A stretch of 64,000 nt of DNA from an uncultured Caulobacterales bacterium. GTDB taxonomy: Bacteria > Pseudomonadota > Alphaproteobacteria > Caulobacterales > Maricaulaceae. Shown here in pieces: positions 47,760-56,822 of the stretch (the stretch's first letter is position 1; each line of letters starts with the position of its first letter). Under the pieces are notes generated by a model. It was not told the DNA's origin. It worked only from the letters and a program-made list of their open reading frames with translations, and did no database searches. The position numbers were made by a program, and so were the translations under genes. The DNA lies in NCBI GenBank assembly GCA_938003545.1, contig CALKXY010000014.1, positions 1-64,000 on the forward strand. The letters run 5' to 3'.

Positions 47760-49148
47760 CTACGCAGACGATCCATTTTCTCGTAAATCTGCGATTAAAT
47801 CTGATAAGTGCACCTCTGCAGACCGTATATCTGTACTTATTTCAAGGATCGAACTTTGAGCGGTGAAGGTCAGCGCACTTGTGCTTCCCGCACTGTTTTC
47901 ATAGGCGGAGCAATCTATCAGAGCTTTGATTCTGGTGAGAATGCGCTCAGCTTGGCTTTGGTCTGTATCGTAAAAGGCTAAGACGAACGTTTCATCGTCC
48001 CAGCGACAGACGACATCTTGCATACGGACAAGGTTTCCGATGAGGGATGCAATCTGCGCGTAAGCCGCTGCAATTGTTTTTGGCTCCACCGGATCTGTCG
48101 ACACTGGTGTTAAAGTCAGCCCAATGAGGGCAAGTGGAAGGTTGGCTGCTTTTGCATCGTCCAAAAGGCGCGGCAGGTGAGCCGTCATGAAGGCTTGAGA
48201 GAAAGCACTACCTGATCGATCTCGAGTGGAGTCTGAGGTCAGTGCGAATATGTCAGACTTTAGCTGCTCATGAACACGATGGTAATTTGCGAGCTCTAAA
48301 ATACGCCCACTTATCTCTTCAGGTTCTGCATCGACTGTAATGATATCCCGTGCGCCACGATCATAGGCAGCATCATGATCTTGGAAGACATCTTTGTCGA
48401 TTAAGAAAAGTGTAGGCGTGTGGAAAAGTTTTGAGTTTCTTCGCATAGCTTCTGAAATGCTAAAAGCAGGCTCTGTCTGCTCCAATGCATTCATCACAAC
48501 CGCATCAAATGGGTCCCCGTGTAGATAATCGAAGGCTGAGAAACTGGTAAAGGCAGCAACCACATCTACGCCTTTATCTTGTAATGCGTTGATGATGACC
48601 ATGAAAGCCGGAGAGGCTTTGCCGATAAAGAGAACACGAAAGCGTCGATCTGGCGTCATGTCACCAATCTGCGGGTGCTCGTCAAAGCTCTCAGCAAGCG
48701 TTTCTAGCCGACGCGTGATTTCGTTCTCCATGACTCCTAAACGGATCATGGCATTTACGCGATTTGCGATTTGCGATGCATGCATTGGGGCAAACAGAGT
48801 TGAGTCAAATTCGTTTGATGCATCGGGTGAAGGTCTGGACATCGCGCCAATAATTGGAAGGGCGCGTGAGCAGAAATGTGAGCGGATTACTTTAGCCAGA
48901 TGCGAGCCTCGTTCGGCATAATCCGTTAAATGACACAGGACCGCATCTGGAGCCTGCTTAGGGATCGCGCTCAATGTTTTACCATCGAAAAGGGCGAGTT
49001 GTACGTCCAACTCTAAACGCCGCAGATTGCTTGCGACGTCACGGCTTTCCGTTGGGTGATCAGATACAATCAAGACACGAGTCTGGCGAAGGCGTGGTTT
49101 AGCCTTCGCAAATTTATCTGTCGGAATGTTGGCTGCAGGAATCGGCAT
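47760..49148 (-). CDS. Degenerate response-regulator/GGDEF protein (PleD-like architecture)
   Basis: A 462-residue cytoplasmic protein with two receiver-like domains (about 24-135 and 170-285) and a C-terminal GGDEF-like domain (about 315-455), the layout of PleD. All three appear inactive by motif. The phospho-acceptor aspartate position is His73 in the first receiver (VLCHLTDY) and Asn220 in the second (AVVMNALE). The GG(D/E)EF loop is replaced by WDDETF at 383-388. It therefore probably works as a binding or scaffold protein and not as a phosphate-switched diguanylate cyclase. It converges on mfd with a 4-bp gap. Its partners are unknown. Confidence 0.7.
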   Translation of the reverse strand: MPIPAANIPTDKFAKAKPRLRQTRVLIVSDHPTESRDVASNLRRLELDVQLALFDGKTLSAIPKQAPDAVLCHLTDYAERGSHLAKVIRSHFCSRALPIIGAMSRPSPDASNEFDSTLFAPMHASQIANRVNAMIRLGVMENEITRRLETLAESFDEHPQIGDMTPDRRFRVLFIGKASPAFMVIINALQDKGVDVVAAFTSFSAFDYLHGDPFDAVVMNALEQTEPAFSISEAMRRNSKLFHTPTLFLIDKDVFQDHDAAYDRGARDIITVDAEPEEISGRILELANYHRVHEQLKSDIFALTSDSTRDRSGSAFSQAFMTAHLPRLLDDAKAANLPLALIGLTLTPVSTDPVEPKTIAAAYAQIASLIGNLVRMQDVVCRWDDETFVLAFYDTDQSQAERILTRIKALIDCSAYENSAGSTSALTFTAQSSILEISTDIRSAEVHLSDLIADLRENGSSA

Positions 49149-49209
49149 ATTTAATGCCTAAGGCCGAAGTCCTACCAGCCTGTTAACCACATTAAATGTA
49201 CCGAAAAGT

Positions 49210-51213
49210 TTACCAGCCGCAGGTTCGGTCTTTATTCTCTTCTTGAAGATAGGTCATGACGGGGTCGAAATACTCCAGGATTGCGGAACCATCCATTTCG
49301 CGTGTACCCGTGAAAGCTTCCAACGCATCTGGCCATGGCTTGCTCGCCCCCATTTCCATCATCGCGTTGAACTTCTCGCCAACCTCTTTGTTGCCATATA
49401 CGGAGCATCTGTGAAGCGGGCCTTCAAAACCGGCTTGCTCGCAAGCGGCTTTGTGGAACTGGAACTGCAGGATGTGTGCAAGGAAATAGCGCATATAGGG
49501 CGTGTTGCCTGGAATATGATATTTTGCACCAGGGTCAAACGCATCAGATGGACGGTCTGATGGAGCTTTGAGGCCTTGATACTCTTCGCGCAATTCCCAC
49601 CAGCCTGAGTTATATTCGGACGGTGAATATGTACCGTTGAAAACGTTCCAACGCCATTTATCAACCATAAGACCGAAAGGTAAAAAGGCGACTTTATCCA
49701 TTGCTTGGCGCATCAAGAGTGCGAGGTCTGCATCATCACCGGGAACCGCATCCGCATCGAGCAGGCCAATTTCAACAAGATATTCAGGTGTGATAGATAG
49801 TGCGATCATATCACCAATAGCTTCATGGAAGCCGTCATTCGCGCCATTTTTGAAGAATATTGATTGATCCTTATATGCGCGTTGATAGAAATTATGACCG
49901 AGTTCATGATGAACGGTTGAGAAGTCCTCACCATTGACCTTGGTGCACATCTTGATTCGAATGTCTTCTTGGTTATCCAAGTTCCAAGCCGAAGCATGAC
50001 AGACAACATCACGGTCCTTTGGTTTCGTGATCAAGGAGCGTTCCCAGAAGGTGTCAGGTAGAGGATCAAAGCCAAGAGAGGTGAAGAAGTCTTCGCCCGT
50101 TTTGACCATTTTCTTCGCATCATACCCTTTTGCTAAGAGGAGTTCCGTTACGTCTACACCCTTACCACCACTTTTCGGTGCAACGTCGTCATAGATGTTG
50201 CCCCAACTTTGACCCCACATATTCCCCATGAGGTCGGCGCGCATTGGTCCCTCTAACGGCACGACATCATCACCATATTTGCCATTTAGCTCTGCGCGAA
50301 CATAGCAATGTAATTCGTCATAAAGCGGCTTAACTTGTCCCCAAAGGCGATCTGCTTCTTCGGAGAACTCTTCCGCATCCATGTCATAGCCTGCGCGCCA
50401 GAGGTCGCCTGCATCCTTGAAGCCTAATTCATCTGCGCCTTCATTGATGATTTTGACCATTTTGGAATAGTCGCCTTTCATCTTTGGAGAGACTGTGCGC
50501 CAGCCTTCCCAGACCGTCTTGAGGAGTTCTGGGTTATCTGATTTGGCGATGATGTCAGAGGCTTGTCCCAGATGGATTTTGCCGTCTGGTACTTCGTCTT
50601 CTAGAGACCCATCGCCATTTTGATCAAGAATGGCGATCACACCTTTATTGTTCACATCGATGGCGAATTCACCTGTGCCATACGCACTGTCTAGGCGCGT
50701 CATAATCTCAGCAAGTTCTTTGGCAGCAGCAGGACTGTCTGGCGCAGGAAAATTGGACCCGCGTAAGAGCCCATCCATCTTGCGACGCATATCAGCAGGT
50801 AGGGACAGGCTGTTATAACGTTTGGCTTGGTTGGATAAACGGGTCGACATATTTGCGCCTGCTTCCGACATACGCGCTTCTAGGGCATTCGTATCTTGCG
50901 TAATGAAGTTTGCTTTTACCCATGCGGTTTGCGCCGCATATTTTCCAAAAGCTTCTAATTCAATTTCCGCGGCTTCTAAAAACTCTTTGGCGCCTTGAAC
51001 TGTAACGGCTTCATCAGATGTGCCTTGCCGCGATGCTGCCATGAGTTCCGAGCCAGGACGTGTCGTGGCTTCTGTTACTAATGTCTCAACGGCCCCAGCC
51101 TCTTGCTCAGCGACTGCTTCAACAGGTGTAGTTTCTTCAGCGCCTGAACAGGACACCAAGAACAAAGTGGCTACCGTTAGAGCCGTTGCGCCTAAGAGTT
51201 TTGTCTTCGTCAT
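49210..51213 (-). CDS. M2 family (ACE-like) peptidyl-dipeptidase lipoprotein
   Basis: A 667-residue zinc metallopeptidase related to angiotensin-converting enzyme, expected to cut dipeptides from peptide C-termini. The zinc motif HHELGH (codons near 49896-49913) and the downstream GFHEAIGD glutamate are present. The N-terminus is a lipoprotein signal with lipobox LVSC and Cys22, so the enzyme is membrane-anchored outside the cytoplasm. A DQNGDGSLEDE segment, resembling an EF-hand loop, lies where other M2 enzymes have a cysteine-containing loop. It is divergent from hemH and probably helps use peptides as nutrients. Confidence 0.9.
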   Translation of the reverse strand: MTKTKLLGATALTVATLFLVSCSGAEETTPVEAVAEQEAGAVETLVTEATTRPGSELMAASRQGTSDEAVTVQGAKEFLEAAEIELEAFGKYAAQTAWVKANFITQDTNALEARMSEAGANMSTRLSNQAKRYNSLSLPADMRRKMDGLLRGSNFPAPDSPAAAKELAEIMTRLDSAYGTGEFAIDVNNKGVIAILDQNGDGSLEDEVPDGKIHLGQASDIIAKSDNPELLKTVWEGWRTVSPKMKGDYSKMVKIINEGADELGFKDAGDLWRAGYDMDAEEFSEEADRLWGQVKPLYDELHCYVRAELNGKYGDDVVPLEGPMRADLMGNMWGQSWGNIYDDVAPKSGGKGVDVTELLLAKGYDAKKMVKTGEDFFTSLGFDPLPDTFWERSLITKPKDRDVVCHASAWNLDNQEDIRIKMCTKVNGEDFSTVHHELGHNFYQRAYKDQSIFFKNGANDGFHEAIGDMIALSITPEYLVEIGLLDADAVPGDDADLALLMRQAMDKVAFLPFGLMVDKWRWNVFNGTYSPSEYNSGWWELREEYQGLKAPSDRPSDAFDPGAKYHIPGNTPYMRYFLAHILQFQFHKAACEQAGFEGPLHRCSVYGNKEVGEKFNAMMEMGASKPWPDALEAFTGTREMDGSAILEYFDPVMTYLQEENKDRTCGW

Positions 51214-51409
51214 AATTACGTCCTCGTGCTATCTGTAGTAATTGACAGTTAAATTGGCGCCTACCAACATTTTACTGCAATCCCCTTTTGTTGGGTTTGT
51301 CGTAGACATAGGGCAGGAACGGTTCAACACTTCAGCTGAAATACTCTGCTGCCCACGGCCTGATTCCGTTATTTTTCCGTGTGGTGCGACAGAAAGGACA
51401 CAATTATTC

Positions 51410-52405
51410 ATGTCGAAGCCCGGCTTGCTACTCGTCAACCTCGGTTCGCCCGATTCGCCAACTGCAAAGGATACGCGTAAATATCTTGCAGAATTTCTTC
51501 ATGATTATCGCGTCATTGATACATCACGTTGGATATGGTGTCCTATTTTACACGGTATCATATTGCGTGTGCGTCCACGTAAATCGGCCGCTCTATATGA
51601 GTCGATTTGGCATGAGCCTGAAGAATTCCCGGGGGATGAGGCTCCTTTAATCCGTATTACGCGCGCCCAAGCCGAGGGTATTCAATCACGTTTGGGCGAG
51701 GGTGTGCATGTCGAAATCGCCATGCGATACGGTAACCCCTCAATAGGTGACAGTTTGGATGCCTTAAAGGCGAAAGGGTGCACCAAGATCGCTATTTTGC
51801 CTCTCTATCCACAATTTGCGGGGGCCACGACCGCGTCCGTTTATGATGGTGTCGCAATGGCTTTGGAAAAACGTATGGACGTTCCAGAGCTTCGGTTCCT
51901 GCGCCATTATTACGATGATTCACGCTATATTTCGGCTTTGGCGAACAGCGTAGATCAACACCTCAGCACCCTAGATTGGACACCTGATACGATCTTAACA
52001 TCTTATCACGGACTCCCGCAAAGTTATGTAGACAAGGGAGATCCTTACCAAACTGAATGTTTGGAAACGACGGAACTATTGCGCCAACACATGGGTAAAA
52101 CCAATGCGGAGCTTTATGCGACTTTCCAGTCGCGATTTGGACCGAAGGCTTGGCTTCAGCCTTATACGGATAAGACATTGGAGGCCTTACCCGAAACAGG
52201 TGTAAAAAAAGTCGCTGTGATGATGCCGGGGTTTTCTGCAGATTGTTTGGAAACGCTCGAAGAAATCGCGGAAGAAGCCAAAGAGAGTTTTATTGAAAAT
52301 GGTGGGACGCATTTCACCGCAATTCCTTGCTTGAATGCAGACGCTCTGCATCTGGACCTACTAGCAGGCCTTGCAAAGGAACGGCTTTTAAACGGTTGGC
52401 TTTAG
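51410..52405 (+). CDS. hemH: Ferrochelatase
   Basis: A 331-residue enzyme inserting ferrous iron into protoporphyrin IX (or coproporphyrin III), the last step of heme synthesis. Motifs are LLLVNLGSPDSP at the start, the catalytic histidine in TSYHGLP, and the GFSADCLETLEEI segment with its conserved glutamate. ATG at 51410, with AAGGA upstream, is chosen because it begins the conserved region; an in-frame ATG at 51242 would add 56 residues with no family similarity. The 3' end overlaps the convergent P-loop gene by 18 bp. Confidence 0.95.
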   Translation: MSKPGLLLVNLGSPDSPTAKDTRKYLAEFLHDYRVIDTSRWIWCPILHGIILRVRPRKSAALYESIWHEPEEFPGDEAPLIRITRAQAEGIQSRLGEGVHVEIAMRYGNPSIGDSLDALKAKGCTKIAILPLYPQFAGATTASVYDGVAMALEKRMDVPELRFLRHYYDDSRYISALANSVDQHLSTLDWTPDTILTSYHGLPQSYVDKGDPYQTECLETTELLRQHMGKTNAELYATFQSRFGPKAWLQPYTDKTLEALPETGVKKVAVMMPGFSADCLETLEEIAEEAKESFIENGGTHFTAIPCLNADALHLDLLAGLAKERLLNGWL

Positions 52406-53032
52406 CCGCTCAAATATGTCTTCAATTGTTAGTTTCGTGTCCAATATAACATCGGAACTAATAGTTGTGTCAGCTAACTCAGTATAGGCTTTCGCGCGAG
52501 ATGCCAGCAAAATTGGATAACTCGTCAAGATGGCTTCATCTGGCGTTTGATTTGATTTGCGCTGGTAATGTCCATTCCAAACTAGAGGTTTGGGATGCTT
52601 AAAATATTGATCTTTCAAACGCTCGACAGCCGCGTCAGAAGCTGAAATATGTATTATAAACCAGCCGTTTATAAGTAAGTCTAGAATGTCCTTATTCGTA
52701 TAGATTACGCTGCCAGTCGTGTCTAAAACAACATTTCCACCCTCGTATTTCACGGCCTCTGACGTTGCGCGTGTCTCTAGGGCGATAGATTCTATTTCGC
52801 GATCACGATAACCATCGGAATAGGGTTGACCCTGCCAAGCAGCAAAATCTTCCATGCTCCCGTGGCCCAGTATGTCTCTGATGATTTTATCAACTTCGAT
52901 CAGTTCAAAACCATAGGCTTTGGCTAAGCGTATCCCAGTGTAACTCTTGCCAATATTGGACATGCCAACGAGCGCAATCCGAAGTCGGTTCTCTGCATAT
53001 AAAGTTTCAAACGCTGTGCGGGTTAGCTTCAT
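52388..53032 (-). CDS. P-loop kinase-like protein (shikimate-kinase-like fold), function unknown
   Basis: A 214-residue protein with a Walker A loop at residues 21-30 (LVGMSNIGKSYTG), a DxxR/D element in the VDKIIRDILG region, a strand GNVVLDTTGSV, and a lid-like basic stretch (RLKDQYFKHPKPL). This is the layout of the shikimate or gluconate kinase group. The start overlaps the thrC stop by one base (TGATG), so both are made from one message, and the stop overlaps hemH by 18 bp. The thrC substrate is O-phosphohomoserine, so a link to homoserine phosphorylation is conceivable but unproven. I cannot assign a named family. Confidence 0.7.
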   Translation of the reverse strand: MKLTRTAFETLYAENRLRIALVGMSNIGKSYTGIRLAKAYGFELIEVDKIIRDILGHGSMEDFAAWQGQPYSDGYRDREIESIALETRATSEAVKYEGGNVVLDTTGSVIYTNKDILDLLINGWFIIHISASDAAVERLKDQYFKHPKPLVWNGHYQRKSNQTPDEAILTSYPILLASRAKAYTELADTTISSDVILDTKLTIEDIFERLKPTV

Positions 53033-54384
53033 CAGGCGTGTATCGAGAGATAATCTGACAAAGCGTCCAATGTTGGCGCCATTACATGTACACGCTTTTT
53101 CTTTTTCATCGCTTTCGCCAAAGGTGTTGGCAAGGGGATTTCCGTGTGAAGAATGCGCTCAACACTATCTGCAAATTTGGCCGGGTGGGCCGTACCAACC
53201 GTTATACGCGTAAAGGGTTCAGGGACATCAGCTGCAAATTTTTCCATAGCAAGGTGCCCAACAGCCGTGTGCGGACACATGACATATCCAGTTTCCGTAT
53301 GAATGCGGCGAATATGGCGTTCAGTTTCGTCATCTGTAAACGATGCGCCCCAACAGACATCACGAATGGCGGCGTAATTATTATCATGAAGGGCCACGAT
53401 ACGAGGAAAATTATTCGGACGGCCAATGTCCATGGCATTTGATAGTGTCGGCACGCTTGGGCGAGGGGTGTAAACGCCTGTGCTCAGATAATCGACGAAT
53501 GGGTCATTCGCATTGTTACCGATTACAAACCGATCAATGGGGGCGCCCATCTTTTTTGCGATTAAGCCGCCCGTAAGATTGCCGAGGTTGCCCGACGGGA
53601 TTGAATAGACAAGCGGACGGTTAGGGTAGGCGGCCTTGGCTTGGAGTGACGTCCAGAAATAGTAGAAACTCTGCGGAATGACGCGACCTACATTGATTGA
53701 GTTTGCACTCATTAGATCATGTTTTTCTGTCAGTTCACTGTTTCCAAAGGCTTGTTTGACCAGTTGTTGGCAATCATCAAACGTGCCGTCAACAGAGATG
53801 GCTTTTACGTTTGAGCGTGCAGTGCCCATCGTTGTGAGTTGTTGTTCTTGGACCTTACTCACGCCGCCTTTGGGAAACAGGATGAAGACCTTTATGCCTT
53901 TTTGGTCCAAAAATGCATCACCAATAGCGCCGCCCGTATCACCAGACGTCGCAACAAGAATCGTGCGTTTCTGTTTCGTTGTGCCCATCAGGTGACTTGC
54001 GGCACGCCCCATGAAGCGAGCTGCGAAATCTTTGAAGGCTAGCGTTGGTCCATGAAAAAGTTCCAGAACAAAATCTTCAGCATCGGGCGCGAGGGCGGGA
54101 TCTAAGGCTTCGCCAGACAGTGTGCGTATCGGAACTGGGTAATTATAGGCGTCATCACAGATTTCATCTAGATCAGCTTTTGAGAATCGCTCATCGGTGA
54201 AATGTGTCGCGAGTTCCGCTGCGCAATCCGCAAATGACATAGCTCCCAGTCGCGCGGTTTCGTGTGGCGAGAAGAAAGGGAGCGCATCGGGCATCCATAA
54301 ACCTCCACCAGGCGCAAGGCTTGCTAGGAGAGCATCACCGAAACTTGCTTTGATTTCGGAATCTTTATGAGAGTGATAATTCAT
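53032..54384 (-). CDS. thrC: Threonine synthase
   Basis: A 450-residue PLP enzyme converting O-phosphohomoserine to threonine. The PLP lysine is K118 in GPTLAFKDFAARF, the phosphate-binding loop is near TSGDTGGA, and the glycine-rich motif near IPSGNLGN. The N-terminal YHSHKDSEIKASFGDALL segment and length match the long proteobacterial class. It overlaps the downstream P-loop gene by one base and lies 39 bp downstream of the XRE-cupin regulator gene on the same strand. The M16 peptidase gene that follows thrC in many alphaproteobacteria is absent. Confidence 0.95.
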   Translation of the reverse strand: MNYHSHKDSEIKASFGDALLASLAPGGGLWMPDALPFFSPHETARLGAMSFADCAAELATHFTDERFSKADLDEICDDAYNYPVPIRTLSGEALDPALAPDAEDFVLELFHGPTLAFKDFAARFMGRAASHLMGTTKQKRTILVATSGDTGGAIGDAFLDQKGIKVFILFPKGGVSKVQEQQLTTMGTARSNVKAISVDGTFDDCQQLVKQAFGNSELTEKHDLMSANSINVGRVIPQSFYYFWTSLQAKAAYPNRPLVYSIPSGNLGNLTGGLIAKKMGAPIDRFVIGNNANDPFVDYLSTGVYTPRPSVPTLSNAMDIGRPNNFPRIVALHDNNYAAIRDVCWGASFTDDETERHIRRIHTETGYVMCPHTAVGHLAMEKFAADVPEPFTRITVGTAHPAKFADSVERILHTEIPLPTPLAKAMKKKKRVHVMAPTLDALSDYLSIHA

Positions 54385-54423
54385 GCGCGCTCCCTTAACG
54401 TAGACAGAATTTTGCGCAAGGTT

Positions 54424-55035
54424 TTACCGCGAACGAACATTGTGTGCGAGGATATTCACCATGGTTGCATGTGCAGGCGTATCGCCGATATTACGTATTT
54501 GATGCGGACGATCCGCTCTATATCGCAGGGTTTCACCGGCAGGCGCTGACCATGTTTCGCTTCCGACAGACACTTCTAGTGTCCCCGCGAGCACAGTTAG
54601 GTTTTCAATTGAACCTATTGGGTGGGGAGAGCTTTCCAAGACCCCTTCTGGCTGTGCTTTAAAGTCATACCACTGCACAAATTGGACCGTATCCAGTGAT
54701 CCAATGATACGAAGTTCGCAAAGCCCGTCTTTTGATTGAAGCCTAGGAATGTCTTGAGGTTTGGCATGTTGAACCAATGCGCTTTCATTTGGTGCATTAG
54801 ACATCATGGCCTCAACACTCGTGCCTAGAGCTTGTGACAGTCGCGATAACGTTGCCAATGTCGGGTTGGTTTCATTCTTCTCTATCTGTGAGATCATAGA
54901 CTTTGCGACACCTGATAGATCCGAAAGATCGCCAAGCGACATCTTATCCACTTTGCGAAGTCTCAGTATCGTTTGGCCAAGTTTTTCAGACAAAGCTTCG
55001 GTTTCTGGACAGGGAACACGTTTTTGACGGGCCAT
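54424..55035 (-). CDS. XRE-family regulator with cupin domain, probable sulfur-assimilation regulator
   Basis: A 203-residue protein with an N-terminal helix-turn-helix (about 18-75; MSLGDLSDLSGVAKSMISQIEKNETNPTL is the recognition region, quoted in part) and a C-terminal cupin (about 125-195; PHPIGSIENLTVLAGTLEVSV). It is divergent from cysG with 102 bp between. E. coli SutR (YdcN), which has the same architecture, regulates sulfur-utilisation genes. Position next to a sulfate-assimilation operon suggests a comparable role here. The palindromes at 55063-55108 are candidate binding sites. The architecture is clear; the regulon is inferred. Confidence 0.85.
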   Translation of the reverse strand: MARQKRVPCPETEALSEKLGQTILRLRKVDKMSLGDLSDLSGVAKSMISQIEKNETNPTLATLSRLSQALGTSVEAMMSNAPNESALVQHAKPQDIPRLQSKDGLCELRIIGSLDTVQFVQWYDFKAQPEGVLESSPHPIGSIENLTVLAGTLEVSVGSETWSAPAGETLRYRADRPHQIRNIGDTPAHATMVNILAHNVRSR

Positions 55036-55062
55036 AAACTTTTCGTGGGGTGCTAGATTTCT

Positions 55063-55108
55063 ATTTGTTCGTTCTATATATAGAACAAATTGGTTCGATC
55101 AAGAGAAC
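55063..55108. promoter_or_regulatory. Nested palindromes in the regulator-cysG divergent region, candidate operator
   Basis: GTTCTATATATAGAAC at 55071-55086 is a perfect 16-bp palindrome. It is nested within ATTTGTTC (55063-55070) and GAACAAAT (55083-55090), a second inverted pair. A further GTTC/GAAC pair lies at 55093-55096 and 55105-55108. The centre is TATA-rich and could contain the promoter -10 elements. The XRE-cupin regulator is the likely ligand. Confidence 0.6.
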
Positions 55109-55137
55109 GACTCTAAGAATGAAAGTCTGAGATTCTA

Positions 55138-56514
55138 ATGCAGTATCTTCCTATACACTTTGATACGCGTGGTGCAAAAATCCTCGTTGTAGGTGGTGGT
55201 CCAGCTGCTGAGGCCAAGCTACGCACTTTACTGAAAACCGAAGCAAATATTATTGTGGTCGATACAAGCGTTGGCCCCGAAGTCGCGCGTTGGGCTGAAC
55301 ATGGGAAGCTAGAGTGGATTAAGCGTGACTATAAAGATTCGGATTTAGAGGGTGCGTCGCTTGTTTATGCTGCGACTGAGGACGACGCCATAAATGCAGT
55401 TATTGCAGAGGCGGCGAGCGCGCGCCAAATTCCTGTTAACGCTGCTGATCAAAAAGAGGCCTGCCGCTTCATTACACCTGCGCTCGTTGACCGCGCGCCG
55501 GTCCTTGTGTCGATTGGTACAGAAGGAACCAGCCCAGCATTGGCGCGAGCTCTAAAGGCGGATTTAGAAACAAAGCTTCCACCTGAAACTGGAGAATTTG
55601 CACTCAAAACCAAACAGCTAAGAGATAAAGTTAAGGTAATAATGCCAGATCTAGCTGACAGGCAAAGATTCTGGGCCCGTATTTTTGGTGGTAAAGACTT
55701 AAGCGCGATGTTGCGTGTTCCACGTGAAACATTGGAAGCAGAAGTTGAAGCTGAACTCGCTGGGCGTGATGAGAGCGCAGGCAAAGTTATTCTTGTCGGC
55801 GCGGGGCCAGGTAATCCTGACATGCTCACAACCGCCGCCCGCCGCGCCTTACACGCCGCAGATGTTATTGTTTATGATCGCCTCGTCAGCGATGGCGTTT
55901 TGGAATTAGGTCGCCGCGAAGCAGAGTATGTTTACGTTGGGAAAACGCCAGGCGAGCCGTCGATTGGGCAAACTGCGATCAACGAGATATTGGTAGAAAA
56001 AGCACGCGAAGGACTTGCTGTCGTGCGGTTGAAATCAGGCGACCCATTGATATTTGGCCGCGCGGATGAGGAAATTGATGCCCTCCAAGCTGTCGATATC
56101 CCCGTCGAAATTATACCCGGAATCACGTCTGCCGCCGCCGCAGCTGCAGCTATAAATGCGTCACTGACGACTCGCGGCACAAATAAAGCGATATCTTTTC
56201 TGACAGGCCATGATGCCAAAGGCTTTGCTGAGCAGGATTGGGTATCTCTTGCGCGCCCTGGCGGGCGAGCCGCGGTCTATATGGGTGTTGGTGCAGCGCG
56301 CTTTATTCAAGGACGCTTGATGTTACACGGCGCTGAATCAGACAGGCCTGTTACCGTTGTAGAAAACGCCTCACGCCCTAATCAAATCATCACCTACACA
56401 ACTTTACGAAATCTCCCCGAGGACTTGGTGGCGGCAGGTATAAAAGGCCCAGCTATTTTGTTGATCGGATATGCAGAGCGTCGAAGTCTAACTGAGAAGA
56501 GGCTCGCCGTATGA
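55138..56514 (+). CDS. cysG: Siroheme synthase (uroporphyrinogen methyltransferase, precorrin-2 dehydrogenase and ferrochelatase)
   Basis: A 458-residue multifunctional enzyme making siroheme for sulfite reductase. The N-terminal half is the Met8-like dehydrogenase/chelatase (NAD loop VVGGGPAAEAK at 17-27). The C-terminal half from about 215 is a SAM-dependent methyltransferase (VGAGPGNPDMLT, then VVRLKSGDPLIFGR and IPGITSAAAAAA). Length matches E. coli CysG. It is the first gene of the sulfate operon, divergent from the XRE-cupin regulator, and overlaps the DUF2849 gene by 4 bp. Confidence 0.96.
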   Translation: MQYLPIHFDTRGAKILVVGGGPAAEAKLRTLLKTEANIIVVDTSVGPEVARWAEHGKLEWIKRDYKDSDLEGASLVYAATEDDAINAVIAEAASARQIPVNAADQKEACRFITPALVDRAPVLVSIGTEGTSPALARALKADLETKLPPETGEFALKTKQLRDKVKVIMPDLADRQRFWARIFGGKDLSAMLRVPRETLEAEVEAELAGRDESAGKVILVGAGPGNPDMLTTAARRALHAADVIVYDRLVSDGVLELGRREAEYVYVGKTPGEPSIGQTAINEILVEKAREGLAVVRLKSGDPLIFGRADEEIDALQAVDIPVEIIPGITSAAAAAAAINASLTTRGTNKAISFLTGHDAKGFAEQDWVSLARPGGRAAVYMGVGAARFIQGRLMLHGAESDRPVTVVENASRPNQIITYTTLRNLPEDLVAAGIKGPAILLIGYAERRSLTEKRLAV

Positions 56515-56822
56515 GCACGTTGAAACATAAGGGCAAAGGCCCGCAATCCATGACCGCCAATGAATTACGGGATGGATATAGCGTTTGGTTGGATGAAAAC
56601 TTAGATTGGACACGCGATTTCAAGCGCGCGTTGCGGACGGAAGATCAAGACTTGATAGATCGTATGCAACTGAAAGCTGATACGGATGAGAAGGCTAATT
56701 TTGTTGTTGGTGTCTATTTCATCGACATTGAACCTGACACAGGATTACCCGTTCGCTACCGCGAGAAATTTCGCGTGAACGGCCCATCTTACGACACAGC
56801 AGACTTGCTGGAGACCACATAA
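56511..56822 (+). CDS. DUF2849 domain protein in the sulfate-assimilation operon
   Basis: A 103-residue protein of the DUF2849 family, found in alphaproteobacterial cys operons between cysG and cysI. Visible features are the MTANELRDGYSVWLDENLDW segment and the VVGVYFIDIEPDTGLPVRYREKFR hairpin. It overlaps cysG by 4 bp and cysI by 1 bp, so it is tightly coupled to both. The function is unknown; a role in sulfite reductase assembly or electron supply is suggested only by context. Confidence 0.9.
   Translation: MSTLKHKGKGPQSMTANELRDGYSVWLDENLDWTRDFKRALRTEDQDLIDRMQLKADTDEKANFVVGVYFIDIEPDTGLPVRYREKFRVNGPSYDTADLLETT

Noticed and set aside
51242-51409. 56-residue N-terminal extension of ferrochelatase
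   Set aside because: No similarity to HemH; the conserved sequence begins at MSKPGLLLVNLG (51410), which has its own AAGGA.
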